Notes under the pieces: generated by a model
The model's database searches: none
What the model saw: only the letters and a program-made list of their open reading frames with translations
What the model was told of the DNA's origin: nothing
Part shown: positions 52,901-61,890 of the stretch, piece by piece
How the letters are laid out: each line of letters begins with the position of its first letter
Position numbering within the stretch: position 1 is the first letter of the stretch
NCBI GenBank assembly: GCA_905221605.1
Contig: CAJNDS010002371.1
Location: 337,678 to 401,677, forward strand
Source of the DNA: Symbiodinium natans
Lineage: Eukaryota; Sar; Dinophyceae; Suessiales; Symbiodiniaceae
Direction: 5' to 3'
DNA: 64,000 nt
Program-made: the position numbers and the translations under genes

Positions 52901-55795
52901 GAACCACGACCAGAGAGAGAGCAGCGCTCAGGTGGAGAGGTGTCGACTCGTGGTGTTGCTTCCGGGAGTACAGGTGATGAGCCAGAGTTGAAGCGTGTGC
53001 GGGTAGTTGAGCCAGCATCGCCATCAGCATCATCACGACCTTCACTGCTACAGCGCAGGCCCGCCAAGTCATCCGAGCACATGCAAGTGGACGAGCAAGG
53101 ATCAGGCCCAAGGGTACCAGAGCAAAAGGGGGTGAAGAGGCATCCTGATGTTGAGCTTGTTGATCTTGAAGATGAGATTCGAGCCTCAGGACCCCAGGAG
53201 CCGAGACGACTCGAGGGCTTGTGCTGGTCCAGCAACGCATGTGAAAGTGTTCTGCTGAGCGACGTTGTGACAAGTCCGAGCATGTTTGATGTGGAGGTGA
53301 ACAGCATTCGATTCCGAGATGGAAGTCAGGACGCGAAGAGTGAGAGTTTCATGTTGGGAGGACGTCGCGTGTTGATTTGGAAGCCTGATGCCGGAGTAGA
53401 CGACAGTACGTTGGAGGAACTGCCGGGAGATCTTGTATTCTCCGGGATGCAAGAGGAACTCACCAACTTAGAGCGTTGTCAGACAGGCAGGGCAATCCTT
53501 GAGCATGAAGTGAAGATCCTGAAAGCTAAGAACCCATCGCTGAGACTTATACCCGCTCGATGGGTTTGTGCCAGAAAGAATCCCACTCGCGTCAGGTGTC
53601 GCATTGCGGCAAAGGACCTTGCACATGGCTCGGCAAGAAAGCAGGGCTTTAGCTCACCAACCCCAAGCCATGATGCCATGATGCTCACCTTGATCTTCAT
53701 GGCCACGCGTGACATGCAAGGTTGTGCGGCAGACATTGGGCATGCTTTCATGAACTCACCGTTGGACACCAAGTCGAATCCCGTTGTGTTGAAGCTACCG
53801 CTGAGCATCAGTTCGGAAGATGGCCAGGCTATCTTCTTCTTCCTGTATTGCGCATTGAATGGACTGCGGGATGCTTCGTTGGCATGGCTTAAGCTTCTTT
53901 CGTCGTTGATCCGTCCACTAGGTCTGTTGAGTGATGCACGTGAGCCATGTCTCTTTGCGGGTGTTGTGTGGCACAAGGATAGATCAAGCAGAGTGATGAT
54001 CGTATGCTACGTGGATGATTTGCTAATCATCACTGATGATCAGTGGGCTGAAGACTTGGTCTTGAGTGCCATCGGGAAGCGAGTAACCGTAAAGGTGACA
54101 GGTAGGGTGAAGACATCTAGCCAAGGTGGCGGCATGGTTGAGTTCATTGGTCGGTGCATTCGTCGGTGGCCGGGGCAGAGTGCAGTCGAGGTAGGTGTGA
54201 AGCCTGAATACTTGCAATCATGCTTCGATGCGTTTGGCATCCAAAAGGGCACAACTGCCGTTCCAGACCTAGCAGGTCTACTGGAGAAAACAGGTGCACC
54301 GGTTTTGACGTCGGAGGCCTACAGCAGATTCCGCAGAGTGCTTGGAAAGGTTCTCTGGTATGCCCAGACAAGGCAAGATCTGAAACTGATGATTGGACTC
54401 ATCAGTACGCAACAAGCTGCGCCGACACAGAGCACCGAGGCGGCGTTGAGGGCACTTCTACGTTATCTCTACACCGACAGACATGTTGCACTGCGCTTGC
54501 CGTCATCGGAGTTGAGTGGTGAGTTCTTGGAATGTTCCGAAGATGTGCTGCGGAATGGTGTGCATGTCTTTGCAGATGCGTCTCATGCTCCATACAGGTT
54601 CATCGGCAGAAGAGGGATCACAGGTGGAGCCATCTGCTTTGGAGGAGGTCTTGTGCGAGGGATCGCGAAAGTGCAAGGAGTGGTGTGCTTGTCATCTTGT
54701 GAGGCTGAGCTTCATGCGTTGCAGTATGCTGCACAGGAGACAATCGGATTTTTGCACTTGCTTGATCGTGTCTTCACTGCCTTTGGTGAACTTCAAGGTT
54801 CAATTGATGTGCAGATGAGTGCCCATGCAGAGGACGAAGGTGGTGAAGAACAGCATGACAAGATCTACACTGAACTGTTGACGGACAGTCAGGCAGCGTT
54901 GGATGTCATTCATGCAGAAGACGTCCCTAAGCGTTCGCGGCATGTGGAGATCCGATTGGCATGGATGAGAGAACATCTCTTGAGAGGTCGGCTCAAGTTG
55001 CGTTGGCTGAGAGGCGAGGAGAATGCTGCTGATCTCTACACTAAAAATCTCGGAACTCGACTCTTCCAAGAACACAGAACGCGATTAGGCTTCATCACAC
55101 AAGATGGACATGTGGAGGCGTTGTACATGTTGTCACAGCTGCGAGTTTCTCCAGAGAGCATGAAGGAATCTGATGAAGTGGCAGTGCTGGAGGTGTTTTG
55201 CAGTGAGGATTCGGCCCTGTGTCAGGTGTGTGAATCACTTGGGGTGCCGTATTGCGGGATCACAGCCAATGCCGAGACCTCAAGAGTGTTGGCAGAAACC
55301 ATCAAGGTCATCACTGCTTGGAAGAGCAGAGGGCTTTGGATCCACGTTCACGTGTCCACGCCTTGCTCTTCAGGATCGCCACTGCGGAACTTTGTGCAAA
55401 GATGTACAAAATCTGATCTTGAGTGGGAGGCGTTGATGCGATCTGCAGAGAGGTATCTGAGGCTTGGAGATGGACGTACGTTCGAATTGCCAAAGCAAAA
55501 CATGATTTGGAAGAGATGGGGAACACAGAATGTCCTTCGAGCCTCAGGTCTTGTGTATCCCGTAGATGTGTGGCTGTGCGCCACCGGCGTGTTGAGTCGA
55601 AGCGGTCTTCCAGTGTCAAAACGTCTCAGGTTCATGTGTTCACATCTCGAGTGCGCCCAGAAGCTTTTCGACATGTTTGGAAGCTGCAGTTGCCAGACAC
55701 ATGCCTCGTTCCATGACATTGACTACACAGCAACAGGGAGGTATAGCAAGGTGCTGGCAGAAGGGTTGGTCAAAGCCCTGAAAGCAACAAACTGA
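49994..55795 (+). CDS. element 2 Gag-Pol polyprotein (C-terminal Gag, protease, integrase, RT, RNase H, extra domain)
   Basis: About 1930 codons without a stop; there is no ATG at its start because the Gag N-terminus is broken. Two CCHC knuckles (CGRCGRKNHKTENC and CFSCGELGHISAHC, 50526-50635) precede a Lys/Gly-rich run. Protease: WWLLDSGAGVTVL (near 51060). Integrase: zinc site HRLQGHTPYHPGCRHC (near 51570), then D, D and E in VADFFY, ITDAEG and VAERGVRRIKE. Reverse transcriptase: YVDD near 54010. RNase H: FADASHAP, LSSCEAELHA, LTDSQAALD, ENAADLYTKNL (54570-55050). The last 210 residues carry VLEVFCSEDSALCQ and HVSTPCSSGSP, the domain shared with element 1. Pol looks intact while Gag does not. 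Confidence 0.93.
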   Translation: MNCGYELLRQLAQQFSLRSRAEALSMRLELLHRIFALRNSEMNAATMVGDVIRKIDIEVSRCAKLLGTLPTALDRQGLSIGDGDMLVILLRSLPEEAKKYVLHHSGAETYQSCRSAALRFERQQRLFLDLNLSPGKKQQVYEVFDMTAWDDDGQYECAWPEHDGAWHDVSVSAVSAERCGRCGRKNHKTENCSTDMSKVKCFSCGELGHISAHCSKAHGSASSSGKGKGKEKGKERGKGKDGKGKDKGKGKAKGKEKGAKGPGKGKKGKMFELVESLPPVPEHPQVDEGWGAFVWDEGWSNSWDEQWTDEIWNAAAADESVGESLQLSAVLPVEQPVCLEPLVIAGLRAEARDGEWWLLDSGAGVTVLSLKYAEMFGVYVDDSKRQHVGQEFSAANGSSVRMLGERTISVELLLENGSGENTWHAASMNVWVGDTNHNIISTTMLCFRGWSFSQNCAGIALATSAGLTAKEVTLFGNVPWLRLKPLLKPSQGSSNEVELSLSSISAEGGVLVAPVTRSTQAELAQHRLQGHTPYHPGCRHCQVARTVFQHRKRVNGRLESEVVADFFYLSSTGEDHRQVRADNLRVLVLVERMSMMTGAILTSGDLVATRTEIVKWLREFGLESGSSSVLLITDAEGAVSDLITGASGEFSFQVRKAGPQHHEAVGVAERGVRRIKESLQTLRSDLNQEGLDLCYNHGGFASALCYVCGSLNRFSKAHGSDMAPCDLVLGRPSPKGPFTLFGAIVLAELPQSIKDLAPNLPRFTESAFLHPILGSQAIKVRALIRVEGQLVLKTFAATSVKLCVPLTWRLELVEGIVGTLGGGPQLPSASEEREVLEPPVSLRAPASGPPAQWVRTHGYTEGCSACDNARHGRRLGGAHTRACHRRYERWLTESMASDGARVAMQPPLDASREAGIGSAEAGRSQQFETNVESDERRLVLKDEGREEVMPIPVGIPAPMAGRPPSSSEHEPRPEREQRSGGEVSTRGVASGSTGDEPELKRVRVVEPASPSASSRPSLLQRRPAKSSEHMQVDEQGSGPRVPEQKGVKRHPDVELVDLEDEIRASGPQEPRRLEGLCWSSNACESVLLSDVVTSPSMFDVEVNSIRFRDGSQDAKSESFMLGGRRVLIWKPDAGVDDSTLEELPGDLVFSGMQEELTNLERCQTGRAILEHEVKILKAKNPSLRLIPARWVCARKNPTRVRCRIAAKDLAHGSARKQGFSSPTPSHDAMMLTLIFMATRDMQGCAADIGHAFMNSPLDTKSNPVVLKLPLSISSEDGQAIFFFLYCALNGLRDASLAWLKLLSSLIRPLGLLSDAREPCLFAGVVWHKDRSSRVMIVCYVDDLLIITDDQWAEDLVLSAIGKRVTVKVTGRVKTSSQGGGMVEFIGRCIRRWPGQSAVEVGVKPEYLQSCFDAFGIQKGTTAVPDLAGLLEKTGAPVLTSEAYSRFRRVLGKVLWYAQTRQDLKLMIGLISTQQAAPTQSTEAALRALLRYLYTDRHVALRLPSSELSGEFLECSEDVLRNGVHVFADASHAPYRFIGRRGITGGAICFGGGLVRGIAKVQGVVCLSSCEAELHALQYAAQETIGFLHLLDRVFTAFGELQGSIDVQMSAHAEDEGGEEQHDKIYTELLTDSQAALDVIHAEDVPKRSRHVEIRLAWMREHLLRGRLKLRWLRGEENAADLYTKNLGTRLFQEHRTRLGFITQDGHVEALYMLSQLRVSPESMKESDEVAVLEVFCSEDSALCQVCESLGVPYCGITANAETSRVLAETIKVITAWKSRGLWIHVHVSTPCSSGSPLRNFVQRCTKSDLEWEALMRSAERYLRLGDGRTFELPKQNMIWKRWGTQNVLRASGLVYPVDVWLCATGVLSRSGLPVSKRLRFMCSHLECAQKLFDMFGSCSCQTHASFHDIDYTATGRYSKVLAEGLVKALKATN

Positions 55796-55939
55796 AAGGG
55801 GGATCCGATTTGGTTTCATCTTACGCCACACATGATCAAGTCATGTGAGGAGTATAGTCAGAGTGCGTTTTGCACAGTGCGTTTGCACAGCACTTGCGAT
55901 TCTTTGTAACGCAAGTTTTCTAGTTTTCCCTCGGGCGTC

Positions 55940-56671
55940 ATGGTTGCACAGCCTTTGATGAGAGTGGCGATTTCAGTGGCCATTCTTGCGTTGATGAGCT
56001 CTGGAGTGGAGACTGCGAGGCCAGTAGAGCTTTGGGGAACCACCTTCATGGGCAGCGAGCTTGTACAGATGTTTGCTAGTCCGACTTGGGATCCAGTATG
56101 GATCATCATCATCGGGTGCTTTGTCAACGGCATCTTGGTTGGTACGCTGATCATGACATGCTGTTGTGCGTGGGCATTGTTTTTCCGGATGAGCTATGGG
56201 CAGCAAAGAGCTGCTACACAGAACCCGCCTCTGGATGATGACACGATGAAGCCACAAGGTGCCCAAAACAACTCTATGCCTGAGAGAAGTCAACAGATGA
56301 ACCCTCGTGAGCCAGATGGTAAAAAGGAGGCATCGTCGTTGAGAGCGAGGCCGAAGGCAGCTGGTGCAAGGGAGAAGCATGCAAGTTCAAGCTGCAAGGA
56401 TAGAGTGGACAAGCGGATCTTTGCTTCAGAGTCTCAGGGCATCTTTCATCACGATCAGACATGTCATCGCATGGAGGGATCATGGCGAACTATGTGGCAG
56501 TGTGGGAACTGTAAGCCAGAGCCGGGCAACACAGAACTGTGTGTGTTCCCGTCCGGGGACAAATATCACAGTGTGTACTGCAAGCATGTGGCGGCCGTTA
56601 CCTCCAACCCGACATGCATCACTCCGTGTTCGACATGTGTGACAGGGAACAGACCTCTGAGATTGGAGTGA
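55940..56671 (+). CDS. element 2 env-position ORF: membrane protein with Cys/His-rich tail, 243 aa
   Basis: An ATG-initiated frame 145 bp after the pol stop and 61 bp before the 3' LTR, the position of env-like genes in some copia elements (Sirevirus type). A signal-like hydrophobic N-terminus (RVAISVAILALMSSG) is followed by a strong membrane segment (VWIIIIGCFVNGILVGTLIM) near residues 55-85. Then comes a polar, basic linker and a C-terminal Cys/His-rich region (HHDQTCHR, QCGNC, YCKHV, TPCSTC) that could bind zinc. No fusion-protein features are evident, so env function is only positional. It could also be a captured host gene. Confidence 0.65.
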   Translation: MVAQPLMRVAISVAILALMSSGVETARPVELWGTTFMGSELVQMFASPTWDPVWIIIIGCFVNGILVGTLIMTCCCAWALFFRMSYGQQRAATQNPPLDDDTMKPQGAQNNSMPERSQQMNPREPDGKKEASSLRARPKAAGAREKHASSSCKDRVDKRIFASESQGIFHHDQTCHRMEGSWRTMWQCGNCKPEPGNTELCVFPSGDKYHSVYCKHVAAVTSNPTCITPCSTCVTGNRPLRLE

Positions 56672-56723
56672 TCATCTGAAGATGTCGTCATCTGAGAGTG
56701 AGGTGAGACAAAAAGATCATCCC

Positions 56724-56732
56724 GAAAGGGGG
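56724..56732 (+). other. element 2 polypurine tract
   Basis: GAAAGGGGG directly precedes the TGTGAAAATC start of the 3' LTR. Confidence 0.85.
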
Positions 56733-57066
56733 TGTGAAAATCTGTGTATAGACACGTCTGCGGGATGCCTTTTTGGCCAAGGCGCATGTTTGACGTGCTT
56801 ACTGTATGTCCGGGACGTACAGGTCTTCCCTGAACAGTCGAGCATGTTTTTCCTTGAGATTTTGTTTTGTAGGAGAAGCGAGCTTGCGTAGGTGGCGTCA
56901 ACTGGGTTTTTCCAGTTTTACTTTTGACTCTTGGCTCAAGGTCAAGAGAGCTGAGAAAGCACTAAGAAGGCAGGACAACTGCACGTCGCTTTGTGTGACC
57001 GAGAAAGTGCTGTGCAAGTGCGAAGCTGTGTGTAAGTTGGGTTTGTGCTGTTTAGAAACTTTTACA
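56733..57066 (+). repeat. element 2, 3' LTR (334 bp)
   Basis: TG...CA ends, partner of the inverted copy at 48568-48898. It contains TTGGCTCAAG at 56931-56940 and is followed by the target duplication GTATC (57067-57071). Confidence 0.95.
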
Positions 57067-57071
57067 GTATC

Positions 57072-59140
57072 TTGGATTTTCCAGGTCTCCCCGTTCTAAG
57101 ACAGTCAATAAAGCTTTACATGCCAGAGATTTCTGAATTTGTTTGTTGCAGCCACAAGCACAACAAGTTCTGGGCAAACGCTTGACTTGAAAATCTAGAG
57201 GGAAGTGCAGAGTTGATTAAAGCACGCATTGATGCAGTGCTTTGCCCACTTGCACATGCCGCGGCTAAACCCCCGCTGCCAGCCTTATTGCCCTAAATCC
57301 CAACATCATGAACGCTGCGTCGTGTTTAGGGCGCATCGGAGGCGCACTTTAATGCACGCCTGCACGTCTTCCAAACACATCTTACACTGACCAAGCGATG
57401 AACGCGAAGGAACAACACAATACCACCCAATCACTACTGCAATATCCGTACCCTCTTTGGCTCAAGCCCCCGTGGGAGTCCGTAGCGAAAGGTCTCGCTT
57501 TGCTTGGAACCCTACACGTAGGTAGCGGCCCCTGGGACAGCCTGGAGGCGCAGGTGTGGCTTGGTGCTGTGTTTTGCTTTGTAGCTGGGGCTTCTGAGCA
57601 TTGCGCAGTTCCTTGTGAGCGCCCGCTTGCAAGAAGAATCCAAAGCTTGGCTTTGGATTTCGCACATGCCTTGCACATTGCCCTGGCCAAGAAGAAGCTG
57701 GAATTCAATGTTCGGGGTTTTTCGGCGGGCTCTTGTTGGAAATATGTCCTTCTGCTTCAAGAACTCTCGTATTCTAAATTCCTTCTTGTCTTGTAAAGCG
57801 TGGAAGCAGAGAAGAGTGGAAGTGTTGTGCAGAAGAAAAAGAAGTTTTAAATTCCACTTCTACCGCAGAGAAAAATTCCACAGCCGCATACAGCTTTGGA
57901 GAGCTGGGCACAGCAAGGTAATTAGGGACATGATTTCAGACGTCGAAAGTCAAGCAGGCTTCTTGCCATCTTCTTTGCACAGTTCCGCAACTCGAGGACC
58001 CAATGCCCAATCGCCCATCTGCCGCGCGGTTTCCTGTGGCTCAGCATTATTAAAAATTCCACCCCCCCCGCCATCGTTTCTTGTCGTCCTGCAAAGCCTG
58101 TGGAAGAAGAGAAGGATAGGAATTGCCCCGTTTTGCAACATACTTATGCAAAAAGGGACAGAACCGAGGGCTAAAGGGGAGGGAGGCAAAATGGGCTCTA
58201 TGGTGGGGGGGAAGAATAATTCTAAACCCCATGTTGTGCACAGGGAAGCTAGGAAAAGCTTCTGCCACAGAACGCCTGCGTTTGGGCAAACTGGTCTTAG
58301 GGAGGCATGCAAGGTAGCGTGCGTTCATGGGCAGCGTCATCCTGAAAAACCAGGACGAAGTTGTGGGAGGTACCTGGCGAGCGGAAAAAAAAGGACTGCA
58401 AATCCTAGCGTTGTCAAAACTAGGAGGGGGAATACGTGGGCAGTTGTACCTTACGGAAGGCAAGTGTGCCCTCAAAACGCACAGAGGACATGTGGACGTA
58501 CTGGAGGCTTTGCTGAGCTGGGCCAGTCCCAACTACAATAAGCCATCGGAACTCGGAGGTGTTTTTTTTCCCTTTTCCGAAGATCGAAGAAAATGCGGAG
58601 TCATTGGACTCAGGCATAGGCAGCTGGGCAATCTACCAGTGCGAGTCCGAGGCGGACAACGAATCCATGGCATGCGTGGCACGTCTAGGCGGTAGGCCAG
58701 CCCAAAGGCATCTGTGAGGATGCAGCTGTTGGCAAACAAATGTGGGCCTAGGGCGAGGCGGCCACAATCGTGCGCCTGAGAGACAAAAAGGCTCGGCCTT
58801 ACGGCTCAAATTGCCAGTAGTAAGGCGGTGGACATGTGGAGGTCACTCTTTCCTTTCCTTTCCGTTCACAACCAGTCATACCAGGGCATTGTTGCAAATA
58901 GGAGGTTTTGGCAGGCGCAAACGCTCTTTTTTTCGCCACGCAAGAGTGCGTTGAGGGTCGTCATGCGCACGTGTATGATTTCTTGCCATCCCCCCATATG
59001 TAAATAGGGTTGGGGGGGCTGCTGTGTTCCTTCCAACCCCCTGCTTTTTTTCATCCTTTAGTGCTCGTGTTTGCAAATGGGGGGTGCTTCGCTGCCCCGT
59101 TAACTGTCAGCCGTGCAAGCGAGCGTAAAGGAACATCGTG
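57072..59140. other. no confident gene, contains spliced-leader relic
   Basis: The ATG frame 57398-57796 (132 aa, around LGAVFCFVAGASEHCAVP) spans the spliced-leader relic, so at most its later part could derive from a coding region. A longer frame (57615-58541) lacks an ATG and any domain. The rest is unassigned. Confidence 0.3.
57445..57466 (+). other. relic of the dinoflagellate spliced leader
   Basis: TCCGTACCCTCTTTGGCTCA, then AG, matches the conserved 22-nt dinoflagellate spliced leader (ending TTTTGGCTCAAG) at 19 of 22 positions. The leader is added to mRNAs by trans-splicing, so a genomic copy suggests a reverse-transcribed, reintegrated mRNA starting here. The gene body was not recognised. 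Confidence 0.65.
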
Positions 59141-59149
59141 CATGAAGAC

Positions 59150-59470
59150 AATCGAAAAATGAATACTCGCCACGCTCAGGAAAAGAAAAGGCTCGCCACG
59201 CGGGAAGACAAGGCCCCGCCACATCTAAGAAACAATGACCCGCCGCAGCCAGAACAAAAGCATCCCGCGACTCTCACGAAAAAAGGGCCTGCCACATTTA
59301 AAGAAACAGGGTCCTGGCACACTCAAGAAAACAAAGAGGACCACTGCACCTAACCGAGGAAGGGGCATCGCCGCGGCCCCGCCTTTAAAACACAAGGATC
59401 CTGCGCCACAGCTTGGAAAAACATGGATCCGTCTCACCGAGGCAAAAACGGGCCCGCCACACCACTGAAA
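59150..59470 (+). repeat. degenerate minisatellite, units of about 28-34 bp
   Basis: Around ten diverged units containing GCCACA/GCCACG, then an A-rich GAAA(C/A)A core, then GGNCC (for example at 59288, 59315 and 59400). The continuous Lys/Pro/His-rich frames are products of the repeat. Confidence 0.6.
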
Positions 59471-61179
59471 CAAATGCACTCAGCAATGGACTTTCCGATG
59501 TGGCTGAGCATGGGAAGATTGTTTGTTTCGTTCAGAGCAGTAGTCGCCACCCATGGCCGGTTAAGATGACACTGAAGGTTGTTGGGTGCGCATCTTGCAT
59601 CGTTCCCCACAAGCGTCAGAGACAACTTGCGCCACTGTTTCACAGGATGCCAAGATCACGGCGAGACGATCGATGTCTTGAAGAACCGGAGTGGAATGCA
59701 CTTTCCGGTCCAATGCACTTTCCGGTCCAATATTGTTTGATTTGAATGCCATGCATTAGTGGTGCTTGCTTTACGTGGAACATAAGTTTGGAATGCGCTT
59801 TGCACTGGTACAATCCTTGGACCACAAATGTTTTTCCGCCAGTGCTTCAATCTTATGCACTCAATGCAATGTCCTGCTATTGAAACGTGGCAAACTCCTG
59901 CAAAGAGTTTCTTTGGGTCGCTTGACGGTTTCGGTCGCGAGTGCAATGCAGGCCCAATGAGGCTTTAGGGTTGTTTTCTCGACATCTCTTCATGTTACTG
60001 TGTTTGAGTTCCTTACACCTGAGAACAAAACCCATTTTTGAGTTCACGCAAGAGCCGAAACAGAGCTTGTGTGTTTGCAAAGAGGAGAAATCCCCATGTT
60101 TACGCTTTGGCATAGATGCGAAAAGGTCGCGAAACAGCACGGAAGCATAGTACATACAGGGTCGCCGACACCTTTCACATAAAACGCGGCGAACCACTGC
60201 GTTCGTCGAAAGCCGCTGTGGGAGTGATGTTTTCGCACGACGACGAAGTGAGGTAAAAACATAGCGAGGGATGCAAATAACATGTTGCTTGATGGGTTGA
60301 AAGGATACGGGGTACTTGGGTCCATACATCAGGAGGGCACACGAAACTTAAAGGGGGTTGTAAATCGTTTAGTGTGCAAAATTTGAAGATTTGCGTCAGG
60401 CTTGGCACTTTCAATGCAAGACACATAACAAGTCCGGAGACTGTTCAGAATCCTGTTGGCCTCGCTTGAAAATGTGGCTTGAACTTGAAGCAAGTTGTCG
60501 TTCTAGTGCACAAAGATTGGGAAGATCACCCGCCATTGGCAACCGAGGTTTTTGCAAGACTTTGATGCAAGGTGCAAGGTGCCAGTGCCCACAGTATTTA
60601 CTCTCACTTCAGGGGGACTTGTTCGATGGCCAACCTTTGAACCGTGATGGACTTAGTTGCGTTTCCGGCGAAACACAGGCGCGTAGCTTGAGAACAGCCA
60701 CGCATTGGTTGAAAAACGGTTGACGGCTCATGCCATAGTTGTTCCGCAGGATAGTTGGTACCCATCTTGGGTGCCGGTGGCCACAGGCCCTAGTGGATGG
60801 TTGTGGTGTGCTTGCTACAGTTTTCCAGCACCGGACCGGGCAATCTGGCAGGTTCGAGACCGGTCCGCCTGTGGCGCTTGCGGGCATGAAGGCCAGCGAC
60901 CGCGAAGTTTTCAAAAACACCACGTAAAGGGCATGGCCTTCTCGTGCTAGGTTTGAGTCAGCTTGAAGACGACATGCTGGACGCCCTGCGAAGATTTCAG
61001 CATGTGCTTCCGCGCAACAAACGTAAGGCCTGCTGCGCTTTGTGGGTGGAACTTCTGATGAGCCCTGACAATGCTGACACGTTGCACCATTAGCGTCACA
61101 GAATGTCACAGATGCAAGGTGGCTGGAAGGATGCCATCCAAGGGCCTTTGCAAGGGCTGCACACTGGGCCTTACGACGG
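59471..61179. other. no gene resolved; possibly upstream exons of the oxygenase-like gene
   Basis: Plus-strand segments near 60620-60720 have some coding character, and a 208-codon minus-strand frame (60609-61235) overlaps real plus-strand exons, so it is likely a shadow. Nothing else recognisable. Confidence 0.3.
59694..59731 (+). repeat. short tandem duplication (AATGCACTTTCCGGTCC twice)
   Basis: Two adjacent copies of a 17 to 18-bp unit. Confidence 0.85.
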
Positions 61180-61890
61180 ACTACAAATTTGGTGGTCCTG
61201 GCACTCCCGTGGTCTCTAAAGCCACCCGCGCACACCCAAAGCTCGTTCAGGTGCTTTGCAGAGGCTGCCGGGCTGCCTGTCCGGATTTCAAGTTCACCTC
61301 AATACAGGTCCCCTGGCTCAGGACATGGTTTCAGCGTAGCCCCCTCTGGGCACCGGCCTGCTTAGGGTGAGGGACAGCTGTGTGCAATCTGTCCAATGTC
61401 GTAAACTGAGGTCAACGTGAATACCAAATACAAGATGCACACCGATGGCTTTGATGCAGGGCCAAGCCGAATGGTTGCTCTCGGGGATTTTTCACGTGGA
61501 CGTCTGTGGCTGCATGCGTCGCGGAACAACAGCTGGAGAAGCTTTGCTGCATCGTTTGAAAAGTGCAAGCAGGGTATGGCGGGTCCAGAGAAGATTCATC
61601 GCTGAAAGGACTGGTGGATGTTCGCAACACATGGATTGCCTTTGATGGCCGCGAATTCCATCTCACGGAGGACTTCTCGTATGGCTTTCAACGCTGCGAC
61701 TTAGCATGCTGATCTGCAGGAGTGGCAAGGCAGCGAGAGGTACAGCCTAGTCTTCTTCACGAACCACTTGTGGGACCAGCTCGGGCCCGAGGCGCAGACA
61801 AGTGCCCTTGCAAAGTGCCATCAATTGCCTTCGGCCTCAAACCATTTCAGCCCCTTTTCAACTCCCTTTGGGGTCCTTGAAGATCCTTGA
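61180..61890 (+). CDS. 2OG-Fe(II) oxygenase-like gene, multi-exon, partial
   Basis: Exons: about 61180-61307 (GGPGTPVVSKATRAHP ... DFKFTSIQ), 61411-61515 (VNVNTKYKMHTDGFDAGPSR, then MVALGDFSRGRLWLH), about 61609-61670 (LVDVRNTWIAFDGREFHLTE) and 61720-61890 (EWQGSERYSLVFFTNHLWDQ). Together they give the iron-binding H-x-D (MHTD), the distal His (FHLTE) and a downstream Arg (SERYSL) that could bind 2-oxoglutarate. This is the double-stranded beta-helix oxygenase pattern, common as an expanded family in dinoflagellates. Donors are GT, GC and GA; the GA intron (61671-61719) is flanked by AGGA at both ends. The phase between exons 2 and 3 does not fit, so a small exon is missing. Upstream exons and the true stop are uncertain. 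It may be a retroelement-linked paralogue. Confidence 0.65.

Larger units (their letters stand above)
48556..57071 (+). mobile_element. second Ty1/copia element (element 2), with inverted 5' LTR
   Basis: The polyprotein, env-position ORF, purine tract and 3' LTR (56733-57066) are on the plus strand. The only other LTR of the family (48568-48898), with its primer-binding site, is on the minus strand. The LTRs are about 331 and 334 bp and roughly 3% different, both TG...CA. The 5-bp duplication GTATC follows the 3' LTR (57067-57071) and also precedes the inverted LTR in its own sense (GATAC at 48899-48903). This fits one insertion whose 5' end was later inverted together with some flank, or an assembly misjoin. 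Confidence 0.85.

Noticed and set aside
57615-58541. 308-codon plus-strand ORF
   Set aside because: No ATG at its start, mixed basic composition, contains a homopolymer stretch, and no recognisable domain.
60609-61235. 208-codon minus-strand ORF
   Set aside because: It lies antisense to plus-strand exons of the oxygenase-like gene and shows no domain.
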